Origin: Paenimyroides tangerinum
Lineage (GTDB): Bacteria; Bacteroidota; Bacteroidia; Flavobacteriales; Flavobacteriaceae
Assembly: GCF_003865405.1 (NCBI RefSeq)
Contig: NZ_RQVQ01000008.1
Location: 17,514-81,513 of the forward strand
Length of the DNA: 64,000 bases
Reading direction: 5' to 3'
Positions 26,560 through 34,545 of the stretch are shown here, one piece after another. The translations under genes were made by a program, and so were the position numbers. Every line of letters starts with the position of its first letter. The stretch's first letter is position 1. The notes beneath the pieces were generated by a model. It saw only the letters and a program-made list of their open reading frames with translations, was not told the origin of the DNA and made no database searches.

Positions 26560-27866
26560 ATGTTAACTTTTTTCATAAAATTGAATAAATAAGAATGAAT
26601 GACAACGTATTTATTTCTACTTTTCACAATTATCAAAACTTCTTCTAAAGTTAAAGATAAAACTTTTTTCATTACCAAAATTCCAATTACAGAACTTCTC
26701 GTAAAACCCATCGTACAATGAATCAATATTTTATCGTTTGACTTACGTTGCTTATATTCAATAAAAATCTGATTGACTAAATTTTGAGTAGTGATTAAAT
26801 CAAAAGTTCCAATATCTAAAAACGGAACAGAATGATATTTTTTATTAACTTTTAACTCTTTGATTTCCTCAAGTTCGGCAGACAAATCATAAACAATAAT
26901 ATTACATTCATCTTTATTGAATTCATTTAAATCGGATTGATTTAATCTCGATGAAACATACAAACCTGAAATTAATTCAACAGGTATTTTATTCTTTCGA
27001 AAAAACTTCCAGAAGAACCAATAAACAATCAAATACGGTAAATAAAAAAGTTTTTTTAGTAAAGGAATCGTTCCAAATTTATCTTTTAGAAAACGAGTTT
27101 GATTTTTTTGATAATGAAAACCAATAACGAAATTCATCAACGAAATCCAAAGGAAAATAAACCCAAAATCAGTTACAAATTGCTGAATTATTAATGCCAA
27201 AAAAGCAAAAATCCAAGCAAATAAAAAGTAAAAATTAGCAACTATAAAATTTCGAAATTGAAAATCATTCTTACGAAATGGAAAAATCACAAAAGTTAAT
27301 TGAGCTAAAATAGCACCAGAAAAAACATCGATTAAATGATGTTGATAGGTTGTCAATGTAGAAATTCCTAATAGAATTAACCAAATGATGATATATCTTC
27401 TTCCACTTTTAAAATTTCTAAATACCGACCAAAAAACAAAAGCAAATGCAATGTGCAAGGATGGCGATTGATTGAAAGGCGAATCCATTTTTTGTAAAAA
27501 CAGAAACGGAATTTCTAAAATCGAATTGTTTATTTCTGGTTTTGCAATTGAAAATTTCAAGGGAAATAACATAAAACAAATGCCACTAATCAAGATTATG
27601 AAAAGCATTCTTTTGGTTAAAACAATCAATTGTTCTTTGGTTTGAACGACAAAAAAAACAGCACAAAAAAAGATTCCACTTGTCATGTACGGAATAATAC
27701 TCGAAGCTATAAAGGGAATATTTTTTTCTATTTCAAAAACAAAAGACGGAACATTTTCAAAACTTGCTGCATACCAAGCAGTAAAATTATAAACTATCGC
27801 AAAGACGATAGAACATAAAATTAATCCAAAAATTTTTTGCTTAATATTTATTTGCTTTTCATCCAT
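26556..27866 (-). CDS. YnbD-like fusion: PAP2-type membrane phosphatase plus dual-specificity phosphatase
   Basis: 436 residues. An N-terminal membrane portion of about seven to eight spans carries PAP2-type motifs SLHIAFAF and QHHLIDVFSGA (the Ser-Arg of the canonical signature is not evident). The C-terminal cytosolic domain is a cysteine phosphatase with HCTMGFTRS at 383-391 (CX5R, Cys384, Arg390). The combination matches E. coli YnbD. Likely dephosphorylates a phosphatidyl-alcohol phosphate or a related lipid intermediate. Overlaps the SDR gene by 19 nt and the YnbC-like gene by 4 nt. Confidence 0.85.
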   Translation of the reverse strand: MDEKQINIKQKIFGLILCSIVFAIVYNFTAWYAASFENVPSFVFEIEKNIPFIASSIIPYMTSGIFFCAVFFVVQTKEQLIVLTKRMLFIILISGICFMLFPLKFSIAKPEINNSILEIPFLFLQKMDSPFNQSPSLHIAFAFVFWSVFRNFKSGRRYIIIWLILLGISTLTTYQHHLIDVFSGAILAQLTFVIFPFRKNDFQFRNFIVANFYFLFAWIFAFLALIIQQFVTDFGFIFLWISLMNFVIGFHYQKNQTRFLKDKFGTIPLLKKLFYLPYLIVYWFFWKFFRKNKIPVELISGLYVSSRLNQSDLNEFNKDECNIIVYDLSAELEEIKELKVNKKYHSVPFLDIGTFDLITTQNLVNQIFIEYKQRKSNDKILIHCTMGFTRSSVIGILVMKKVLSLTLEEVLIIVKSRNKYVVIHSYLFNFMKKVNI

Positions 27867-28606
27867 TTCGCTTTTTTAAACATAATAACATTCAACAACG
27901 CAGAAGGCAAAACAGAAAGTGAAAGCATTAACCATTTCATTTTTGATGGAAAGATGACAAACTTTTTATCATTTTCAATTGCATTAAAAATGATATTAGT
28001 AGCTGTTTTTTCATCAACTAGAAATGGCTTTTTACTTAAATCATTAGCATTCAAATTTCTCAATTTCTGAGTATCTACATATCCTGGAGCGATGGTAATC
28101 ACTGAAATTCCAAAAGGTTTTAAAGCCCGATGATATGCTTTTGCAATTTGAATAACAGCCCGTTTTGTTTTTGTATATAAACTTGAATTTTCATAATCCA
28201 AAATTCCAGAAACAGAAGCAATCACAGCAATTTTTCCAGATTGTTGATTTTTCATAATTTTACGAGCCACTTCAAAAGCATTTACTGTTCCTAAAACATT
28301 GGTTTGTAACATTTCTTCAGCCTGTTGATATGAAATAGAATCGGCAACATCTTCGGTATAACATCCTGCACAATTGATAAAAATATCTATTTTTTTTTCT
28401 TTAGAAATAAATGATTCAATAGTTTCGTGAAGTTGAATATAATTGGAAACATTGGTTTGAAAAACTTGAAAATTTGACTTTTGTGAATCTGAAATTTTTG
28501 AAATATCGCGACTGCAAATTCCCACAACAAAACCTTTTTCAAGATAAAGTTGCGCCAGAGAATATCCAATTCCTGAAGTTCCGCCAACAATAAAAACATG
28601 TTTCAT
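27848..28606 (-). CDS. Short-chain dehydrogenase/reductase
   Basis: 252 residues from ATG 28604-28606. Classical SDR: cofactor motif GGTSGIGYSLA, NCAG near residue 84, catalytic Ser in ASVSGIL and Tyr-x3-Lys in LYTKTK near residue 150. The C-terminal 25 residues are hydrophobic with basic ends (LMLSLSVLPSALLNVIMFKKAKW), probably a membrane anchor. It is embedded in the lipid operon and is absent from E. coli ynbABCD as I remember it, so it suggests an extra redox step on the lipid. Confidence 0.88.
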   Translation of the reverse strand: MKHVFIVGGTSGIGYSLAQLYLEKGFVVGICSRDISKISDSQKSNFQVFQTNVSNYIQLHETIESFISKEKKIDIFINCAGCYTEDVADSISYQQAEEMLQTNVLGTVNAFEVARKIMKNQQSGKIAVIASVSGILDYENSSLYTKTKRAVIQIAKAYHRALKPFGISVITIAPGYVDTQKLRNLNANDLSKKPFLVDEKTATNIIFNAIENDKKFVIFPSKMKWLMLSLSVLPSALLNVIMFKKAKWMKSK

Positions 28607-28613
28607 ATTCAAA

Positions 28614-29660
28614 TTATTGATTATATGTTTTTAAACTTTTTATGGTTAGATTAAAACCATATTGCCATTGTTTTTCAATATCTTCTTTAAAACTTTGATA
28701 ATTTTTCGGATATAAAAAATCAATTTGAAATCGTTTCCAATCGATATTTTTTTCTAAATAATGTCCTTTCAAATCCGACTTAATAGAACTCATATCAATT
28801 TGAAAATCAGGAAAAGCATTTTCAATTTCTTGCAATCTTTGATTTCCATCATAACCTAAAACAGAACGAACAAAAGCTAATTCGGTTTTACTATAAATCT
28901 GTTTTTTTTCATAAAAAATGTTATTCGAAAAACTTTTTGCAAGTTCAATCGGAATTAAATCAATCGCACCTCCAGCAAAATAACGATTGTCAAAAAAAGC
29001 AGGAGCAACATAAAACATATCCGAAATGGAAACCCGAGTACTTTCTAACATCGAAAATTTCGTTTCAATTTTAGGATTATTGTCGATGGTACTTTTTTTA
29101 TAAATATCAGAAATTTCAAAAATTAATTCAGGATTAATTCGATTTTCAGTTTCAGAATCTGTAAAAAAGACCTTCCTATATAATTTTCTTTCATTTCGCT
29201 TTTTTGAAGTTTCAGAAGGATTAAATAGAATTTCTGAACCTACAATTACCGTTGGAATTTCTTGAGAAAATCTCACATTCTTTAAACTTGGAAAATAAAC
29301 TGACAAATCTTGATTCATTTCAACCAAATATCTTGAGAAAACATCTTCGATAAATGGCGCATTTGTATTATTTCGAATTTTACTCAACGTTAAAAGTCCA
29401 ATTTTGTGAAGCTTTCGAAAATTAGTAAGTTTTGTATTTGAAACAAATTGATAATATTCTTCCGATTGTACATATTGTTTTCTGGAAAAATTATCTGGAA
29501 AAGCATTAATTACTGTTGCTGCAAAAGCACCGCCACAAGAAGCAATAATCACATCTGGTTTTATTCCGAGCTTTTCAAGAGCAGCAAACATTCCGAGATA
29601 AACAACCAATCGAGTTCCTCCTCCAGAAAAAATTACGGCATTATTGAATTTTTGATTCAT
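28614..29660 (-). CDS. Patatin-fold protein with altered active site
   Basis: 348 residues. The oxyanion motif GGGTR at 13-17 and the patatin nucleophile elbow are recognisable, but G-x-S-x-G reads A-S-C-G-G at 40-44, placing Cys42 where the catalytic Ser belongs. The second catalytic motif (Asp-Gly-Gly, normally x-D-G-G-x-x-D-N-x-P) reads FAGGAIDLIP at 228-237, so Ala229 replaces the catalytic Asp. It may be a binding or regulatory subunit, or use another mechanism. Seven nt before the SDR start and three nt after the cytidylyltransferase gene. Confidence 0.85.
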   Translation of the reverse strand: MNQKFNNAVIFSGGGTRLVVYLGMFAALEKLGIKPDVIIASCGGAFAATVINAFPDNFSRKQYVQSEEYYQFVSNTKLTNFRKLHKIGLLTLSKIRNNTNAPFIEDVFSRYLVEMNQDLSVYFPSLKNVRFSQEIPTVIVGSEILFNPSETSKKRNERKLYRKVFFTDSETENRINPELIFEISDIYKKSTIDNNPKIETKFSMLESTRVSISDMFYVAPAFFDNRYFAGGAIDLIPIELAKSFSNNIFYEKKQIYSKTELAFVRSVLGYDGNQRLQEIENAFPDFQIDMSSIKSDLKGHYLEKNIDWKRFQIDFLYPKNYQSFKEDIEKQWQYGFNLTIKSLKTYNQ

Positions 29661-29663
29661 ATT

Positions 29664-30467
29664 TTACAATTTTAAAACATAAGGTAAAATCCAAAAAAAG
29701 ATGGGTGCGTTGAATACCAAACTATCCATTCTGTCTAACAAACCGCCGTGCCCGGGCAGAAGATTTCCTGTATCTTTTATGTTTGCTTTACGTTTTAAAT
29801 AAGACATGAAAACATCTCCAAAAAAACCAAAAAGACCAATAATTAATCCTAAAATTGAATTAGTTATAATACTTGATTTTAATATTAAAAAACCTAAAAT
29901 ATTACATAAAACAATGGTTAAAAAAACACCTCCAAGAAAACCTTCAAGTGTTTTATTTGGACTTATTTTTGGAGTAATTTTATGTTTACCGAAAAACTTT
30001 CCCATTAAATATTGAAAAACATCATTTAATTCGGTGGTAACTACAATGACAATAATCAAATTTAATCCTTGTAAATTCGTTCGGATAAAATATAAAAACG
30101 GAAAAGAAAAAAGGCAAATTGCTAGTGCTAAACCAATATTGAAAATTTTAGAAAATGAAACTTTCGAAAATAAAAAGCAACTCAAAATAATCAACATCAA
30201 TGCAGCATTACAAAGAAAAAATGCTTGAAAATCTAGGAAATTCAAAAACAGAAGTTGAGTAAATCCAACAAAAACGGAAATCATCAATCGATTTGTATCT
30301 ACTTTGAACATTCTAAGAAATTCAAAAAAGCTTTGAAATATTAACCAAGAAACAAAAAAAGTCATTGCAATTGGATGTGAAATTCCAATCGCAAAAGCAA
30401 TGATGATAAAAACCCACGTTTTAACTCTTATGGGAACATCTGCAAATTTGTTTTCGGATTTATTCAT
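29664..30467 (-). CDS. Phosphatidate cytidylyltransferase (CdsA/YnbB-like)
   Basis: 267 residues, about seven to eight membrane spans. It activates phosphatidate with CTP to CDP-diacylglycerol. The full CDS signature is present near the C-terminus (SYLKRKANIKD then GHGGLLDRMDS, about residues 222-248). This is a second, operon-borne enzyme of the type, equivalent to E. coli YnbB; the housekeeping cdsA is not in this window. Its start overlaps the preceding gene by 8 nt. Confidence 0.9.
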   Translation of the reverse strand: MNKSENKFADVPIRVKTWVFIIIAFAIGISHPIAMTFFVSWLIFQSFFEFLRMFKVDTNRLMISVFVGFTQLLFLNFLDFQAFFLCNAALMLIILSCFLFSKVSFSKIFNIGLALAICLFSFPFLYFIRTNLQGLNLIIVIVVTTELNDVFQYLMGKFFGKHKITPKISPNKTLEGFLGGVFLTIVLCNILGFLILKSSIITNSILGLIIGLFGFFGDVFMSYLKRKANIKDTGNLLPGHGGLLDRMDSLVFNAPIFFWILPYVLKL

Positions 30468-31059
30468 TCAGTACCTTTTTTAATCTGACAAAAGAGCTAA
30501 TTAATAGAAGAATTATTAGAACTCCGAAAACATAATTAGAAATCGCCGAAATAGAAACACCAAAAAACATCAAAACTCCATATAAACCAAGGATTAAAGC
30601 TCTGTCACTTTTTCCCATCGGTCCATCATTTCGTCTTTCATTTCCAACAATTTTGCCAAGTAATCCGCAAAATTCATTTATCACACTCAAAACAATGAAA
30701 ACAACTATTAGATATAAACTTTCTGGTTGGAATATCAATAATGGAAAAAAAATAATGACATCTGAAACAACATCTCCAATTTCATTTAAGACTTCACCTA
30801 ATTTGCTTGTTTGATTGTAAGTTCTCGCCATCATTCCGTCAAGCGCATTCATTGCCATTCGAATTAATAATCCGATTGGCAAACTTAAAAATAACCATCT
30901 CGAACAAGTTGCGTTCCAAAATAAGAATCCAATCACAATCGAAAGTAAAATAGATGCGATTGTAATTTGGTTTGCAGTTATTTTATTTTTGTGAAAAAAA
31001 ATCAAAATCGGCGTAAGTAATTGCTGAAATTTTGATTTAAATTTATATACAGAAATCAT
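30460..31059 (-). CDS. YnbA-like CDP-alcohol phosphatidyltransferase with two Asp-to-Asn changes
   Basis: 199 residues, about five to six spans. The family motif D-x2-D-G-x2-A-R-x8-G-x3-D-x3-D is recognisable at 71-96, with D74, G75, A78, R79, G88 and D96 kept, but the first and third metal-binding Asp are Asn (N71 and N92). From memory E. coli YnbA shows a near-identical NALDGM pattern, so this marks a subfamily rather than decay. It would join an alcohol to a CDP-lipid. First gene of the six-gene operon. Confidence 0.85.
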   Translation of the reverse strand: MISVYKFKSKFQQLLTPILIFFHKNKITANQITIASILLSIVIGFLFWNATCSRWLFLSLPIGLLIRMAMNALDGMMARTYNQTSKLGEVLNEIGDVVSDVIIFFPLLIFQPESLYLIVVFIVLSVINEFCGLLGKIVGNERRNDGPMGKSDRALILGLYGVLMFFGVSISAISNYVFGVLIILLLISSFVRLKKVLNE

Positions 31060-31078
31060 GCTGTTTTATTATATTAAT

Positions 31079-31086
31079 CAAATATA
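31079..31086 (-). promoter_or_regulatory. Bacteroidota -7 element for the ynb-like lipid operon
   Basis: TATATTTG on the minus strand, full match, 19 nt before the first ATG of the operon. All six genes downstream overlap or lie within 7 nt of each other, so one promoter can serve all. Confidence 0.5.
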
Positions 31087-31161
31087 ACTAAAATAACACT
31101 TGGTTTTTATCTTAATATTCTAAAAACAAATTAAAAATTTAACACTTACAAACTATAGCAA

Positions 31162-32847
31162 TTAAATCCCTTTCGGAATCGCATCAATTAATTTCTTGGT
31201 ATAATCTTTCTGAGGATTCGAATAAATAATATCGGCATCTGCCATTTCCTCGATTTTCCCTTTATTCATCACAACAATTTGGTCTGACATATATTTTACA
31301 ACAGCTAAATCGTGCGAAATAAAAATGTAAGTAAATCCAAAATTTTCTTTTAACTCATTCAATAAATTCAAAACCTGAGCTTGAACCGAAATATCTAAAG
31401 CTGAAACCGATTCGTCACAAACAATCAATTTTGGTTGAAGCGCAACCGTTCTTGCAATTCCGATTCGCTGACGTTGACCACCAGAAAATTCGTGCGGATA
31501 ACGGTCAAAATACGATTCGTCTAAACCAACACGTTCTAGAATTTCAATTGTTTTTTGTTTACGTTCATTATCATTTTTATATAATTTATGAACTTGCATC
31601 GGTTCCATAATCGCTTTTCCGACAGTAATTCTAGGATTTAAAGACGCAAATGGATCTTGAAAAATAATCTGAATTTCTTTACGTAACGCTTTAATTTCTT
31701 TTGCTGGAAGTTTGGTTATATCAACTCCTTTATAATAAACAGCACCAGCAGTTGGTTTATCCAATTGAAGAATCGCATTTCCTAAAGTTGATTTTCCACA
31801 ACCACTTTCACCAACCAATCCTAAAGTTTCGCCTTCATAGATTTTAAAACTTACATCGTTGACCGCTTTGAAACCTTTCTCTTTTCCGAATAACCCAACA
31901 TTAGAAAAATATTCTTTTTCCAGATTTTTCACTTCCAATAAAGGCGGCTGACTATATAATTCTTCTAAATGATTTTGACGTTGTTCTGAAGTGATGATTT
32001 CGGTTTGCACCGAATCGTTTAAAAAATCTTGAATCGTAGCTAGACGTTTCAAACGAACATCCATCGAAGGACGAGAAGCAATCAAAGCTTGCGTATAAAT
32101 ATGTTTTGGATTTTTAAAGATTTCTTGACTCAAACCTTGTTCTACAATTTCTCCTTTAAACATAACCAAAACTCGATTTGCGATTTCAGAAATCAAAGAT
32201 AAATCGTGAGAAATAAACAAAATACTCATTTGCGTTTCTGCTTGAATTTCTTTTAAAAGATGAATAATTTCTTTCTGAACCGTTACATCTAAAGCGGTTG
32301 TTGGTTCATCGGCGATTAGTAATTTTGGCTTGCAAGCCAATGCCATCGCAATCATTACACGTTGTTTTTGTCCGCCTGAAATTTGATGTGGATATTTATT
32401 AAAAATCTCTTCTGGATTCGGAAGTTTTACTTTTTCAAACAACGACAAAACTTCTGTTTTAATTTCTTTTTCAGAAAGTTTTGTATGTTCTTCAAGCATT
32501 TCGGCAACTTGCTTTCCGCATTTCATTGATGGATTTAACGAACTCATTGGTTCTTGAAAAATCATTGCCATTTGATTTCCACGTAATTTTCTGAAATCGT
32601 GTTGGGAAAAACGGGTAATATCTTGGTTATTGAAAATGATTTTTCCTTCCGAAATTTGAGAAACTTCTTTTGGTAATAATCCCATTAAAGCCAATGAAGT
32701 AACGGATTTACCAGAACCTGATTCACCAACAATTCCAACAATTTCGTTTTCATAAACACAGAATGAACTTCCTTTTATAACGGGATTCCATTCGTTATCA
32801 CGCAAAAAAGAAATTACAACATTTTCGACCTCAATTAATTTATTCAT
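31162..32847 (-). CDS. Oligopeptide/dipeptide-type ABC transporter, fused double ATP-binding protein
   Basis: 561 residues with two complete ABC ATPase halves as in DppD-DppF or YejF. First half: Walker A GESGSGKS near 40, signature SGGQKQR, Walker [10 protein letters not shown]. Second half: Walker [10 protein letters not shown], signature SGGQRQR, Walker [10 protein letters not shown]. It couples ATP hydrolysis to uptake of peptides (or nickel, microcin-like peptides) across the inner membrane. No permease or binding-protein genes are adjacent, so partners lie elsewhere. Confidence 0.93.
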   Translation of the reverse strand: MNKLIEVENVVISFLRDNEWNPVIKGSSFCVYENEIVGIVGESGSGKSVTSLALMGLLPKEVSQISEGKIIFNNQDITRFSQHDFRKLRGNQMAMIFQEPMSSLNPSMKCGKQVAEMLEEHTKLSEKEIKTEVLSLFEKVKLPNPEEIFNKYPHQISGGQKQRVMIAMALACKPKLLIADEPTTALDVTVQKEIIHLLKEIQAETQMSILFISHDLSLISEIANRVLVMFKGEIVEQGLSQEIFKNPKHIYTQALIASRPSMDVRLKRLATIQDFLNDSVQTEIITSEQRQNHLEELYSQPPLLEVKNLEKEYFSNVGLFGKEKGFKAVNDVSFKIYEGETLGLVGESGCGKSTLGNAILQLDKPTAGAVYYKGVDITKLPAKEIKALRKEIQIIFQDPFASLNPRITVGKAIMEPMQVHKLYKNDNERKQKTIEILERVGLDESYFDRYPHEFSGGQRQRIGIARTVALQPKLIVCDESVSALDISVQAQVLNLLNELKENFGFTYIFISHDLAVVKYMSDQIVVMNKGKIEEMADADIIYSNPQKDYTKKLIDAIPKGI

Positions 32848-32900
32848 CTATAAAAAATTACGAATCTAAATTAGTTCTATTTTATCAAAAATCATAAAAA

Positions 32901-32933
32901 AACTGCCTTTAAGGTGACTAATCTCAAAGGCAG
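32901..32933 (-). terminator. Rho-independent terminator after osmC
   Basis: Stem ACTGCCTTT / AAAGGCAGT with a 15-nt partly paired loop; on the minus strand it is followed by TTTTTT. Confidence 0.75.
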
Positions 32934-32980
32934 TTCTAAAAAAACAAACTAAACACTATTTTATGTGCAAATACACAACA

Positions 32981-33442
32981 TTATGCCACTTTTGGAACGT
33001 TGTAATCTTTGACAACCGTCATCACAACAGGCGTTGCGTTGGTTAGATTATCATAAATTGGACAACGTGCTTTTACTTCATCCATCCAAGATTTGATTTC
33101 TGTTAATGAAGCATTTGTAGAAGGTTTTATCACCACATCGATTGACTTGAAGCCAGCACGAGAACGGGTTTTTAAACCATCTGATTTTTTAGATTCAATC
33201 ACTCCAGTAATTTCGACCTGAATTGATTTTAAATCAAAACTTTGTTCGGCAGCTACTTGATTACCAATCGCATTTATAGCTCCAGCAATACCAGCTAATA
33301 AAAATTCAAGAGGTCCATTTCCTTGGTCTGAAGTTGCCCCATTTAATTGATTGTTTATTTTGATGTTTAAGTCTTTTGATTTCACTATGAATTGCGAATC
33401 ATTATTTGAAAAACCTAAAACTGATATATTTCTTAAACTCAT
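32981..33442 (-). CDS. OsmC/Ohr family protein lacking the first cysteine
   Basis: 153 residues. OsmC fold with the second conserved Cys in ARCPIYDNL (Cys127), but the position of the peroxidatic Cys in the long helix (usually A-G-C) reads G-A-I (Ala55 in AGIAGAINAIG). A classical peroxide-reducing cycle with two cysteines is therefore unlikely. In flavobacteria OsmC-like genes often lie next to sulfur amino-acid genes (from memory). The gene is preceded, with only about 10-17 nt to spare, by a strong terminator, so its transcription needs readthrough from a leader that contains tiny Cys-encoding ORFs. Confidence 0.88.
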   Translation of the reverse strand: MSLRNISVLGFSNNDSQFIVKSKDLNIKINNQLNGATSDQGNGPLEFLLAGIAGAINAIGNQVAAEQSFDLKSIQVEITGVIESKKSDGLKTRSRAGFKSIDVVIKPSTNASLTEIKSWMDEVKARCPIYDNLTNATPVVMTVVKDYNVPKVA

Positions 33443-33451
33443 TTTACTTTA

Positions 33452-33486
33452 TAAAAAAAATCCTTTTGAAAAAGCTCAAAAGGATT
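33452..33486 (-). terminator. Leader terminator (probable attenuator) just upstream of osmC
   Basis: On the minus strand: 11-bp perfect stem AATCCTTTTGA / TCAAAAGGATT, 6-nt loop, then eight T, ending about 10 nt before the osmC ATG. No promoter can fit between hairpin and start codon, so it must be passed for osmC to be transcribed. Confidence 0.75.
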
Positions 33487-33505
33487 GTATTAAACACTTA
33501 ACTGA

Positions 33506-33529
33506 TTAAATCACAACACATTTGAACAT
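33506..33529 (-). CDS. Seven-residue leader ORF overlapping the preceding small ORF
   Basis: ATG overlaps the TGA of the upstream mini-ORF (TGATG), codons for MFKCVVI then TAA, ending 19 nt before the terminator hairpin. The overlap and the Cys codon make a leader-peptide role possible; too short for any independent coding test. Confidence 0.25.
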   Translation of the reverse strand: MFKCVVI

Positions 33530-33588
33530 CACATTCGATATTTCGAACAATGCCACATCATCATAATATTTTTATTATTTTTTATCAT
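33529..33588 (-). CDS. Short leader ORF with Trp-His-Cys segment upstream of osmC
   Basis: Codes for up to 19 residues; the more plausible core is MMMWHCSKYRM from ATG 33562-33564, since the first eight codons are AT-rich filler. It ends in TGA coupled to the next mini-ORF and lies between two terminators. Possible sulfur- or translation-sensing leader peptide; weak evidence alone. Confidence 0.3.
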   Translation of the reverse strand: MIKNNKNIMMMWHCSKYRM

Positions 33589-33604
33589 AATTTTATTTTT
33601 AGTG

Positions 33605-33640
33605 CAAAAAAAAAATCCTCTACGTATGCAGAGGATTTTT
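33605..33640 (-). terminator. First leader terminator upstream of osmC
   Basis: On the minus strand: stem AAAAATCCTCT / AGAGGATTTTT, 8-nt loop, then T10. It follows the stop of the 24-residue ORF by 24 nt. Confidence 0.8.
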
Positions 33641-33663
33641 TCGATTAGCTATATTTTAGATAT

Positions 33664-33738
33664 TTATTTAGCACATACAAAACCTCTGTCGGTAAAAACC
33701 CACATATTCTTCATTGTATGATGTTTAATAAAATTCAT
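33664..33738 (-). CDS. 24-residue small protein or leader peptide (FTDRGFVCAK end)
   Basis: Minus-strand ORF MNFIKHHTMKNMWVFTDR then GFVCAK and TAA. It has an A/G-rich ribosome-binding-like sequence (AAGAG) 6 nt before the ATG, a candidate promoter 24 nt before that, and its own terminator 24 nt after the stop, so it looks like a complete small transcription unit. No family recognised. It could also act as the first leader of osmC if the terminator is leaky. Confidence 0.5.
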   Translation of the reverse strand: MNFIKHHTMKNMWVFTDRGFVCAK

Positions 33739-33761
33739 TTTTCTCTTGTTATTTGATGTTA

Positions 33762-33769
33762 CAAAGCTC
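33762..33769 (-). promoter_or_regulatory. Candidate -7 element for the osmC leader transcript
   Basis: GAGCTTTG on the minus strand, 7 of 8 match to TAnnTTTG, 23 nt before the 24-residue ORF. Confidence 0.3.
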
Positions 33770-33830
33770 TATAACATTTTTTAAAAATAGATAAAAAATC
33801 CAAGTTTTAACTTTTCTTTAACTTTTAAAC

Positions 33831-34544
33831 TTATACAGAAATTACCTCATCATTTGTTAAAATAGGCAGTCTTTTAAACTTTAAAAGAACTTGAGCGACC
33901 GCAAGAACATCTTTTTCGCAATAGATAATTATTCTATCAATATCGTTTTCTACATAATAAATTTCTGCTACTTGACTTCCATCAATATCATCTTTTGGCG
34001 AAGAAATTCCTAAAATATGCGTTAATAATTTTAGAGCCGTAAAGTGTTTGTAATCGCCAAATTTCCATAATTCCATCGTATCCAAATGAGGAATTTCCCA
34101 AGGTTTTTTGCCAATTGAATTTAATTTATTTGGAATTTCAAGTCCGTGAATAATCATACGACGACCAATAAATGGTAAATCGAATTCTTTTATATTATGT
34201 CCGCATAAGACAACTTGAGGACTGTTAAAATGATTTTGCAAAAGATTCGTAAAATCTTGTAAAATCTTAATTTCATCACCAAAAAAAGAAGTCGTTCTAA
34301 ATTGTCGAATGTCATTTTTAATAACAAAATATCCAACAGAAATACATACGATTTTACCAAACTCAGCCCAGATACCAGCCCGATGATAAAATTCCTCAGG
34401 AGAAACATCTTCTTTACGCTGATAAGCTGTTTTGTCAGCAAAAAGTGATTGCGTAGTTTCATCTAATTCATTGAATTTATGAACTTCTGGAACTGTTTCA
34501 ATATCTAAAAAAAGAATATTTTGTAGGTGGATTTTGTCTAACAT
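33831..34544 (-). CDS. 3'-5' exonuclease, DnaQ/PolB-exonuclease-like
   Basis: 237 residues. RNase H-fold exonuclease: ExoI motif FLDIETVPE (Asp/Glu pair) near residue 14, ExoII GHNIKEFDLPFIGRR near residue 118, ExoIII-type YCEKDVLAVAQ near residue 206. Predicted 3'-5' exonuclease on DNA or RNA, of the PolB-exo2 type. One base downstream of the serine hydrolase gene's stop and in the same direction, so co-transcribed with it. Confidence 0.88.
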   Translation of the reverse strand: MLDKIHLQNILFLDIETVPEVHKFNELDETTQSLFADKTAYQRKEDVSPEEFYHRAGIWAEFGKIVCISVGYFVIKNDIRQFRTTSFFGDEIKILQDFTNLLQNHFNSPQVVLCGHNIKEFDLPFIGRRMIIHGLEIPNKLNSIGKKPWEIPHLDTMELWKFGDYKHFTALKLLTHILGISSPKDDIDGSQVAEIYYVENDIDRIIIYCEKDVLAVAQVLLKFKRLPILTNDEVISV

Positions 34545-34545
34545 T

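Noticed and set aside
33443-33830. SAM or other known riboswitch upstream of osmC
   Set aside because: I see no conserved SAM-I, SAM-II or cobalamin core; only hairpin terminators and tiny ORFs.
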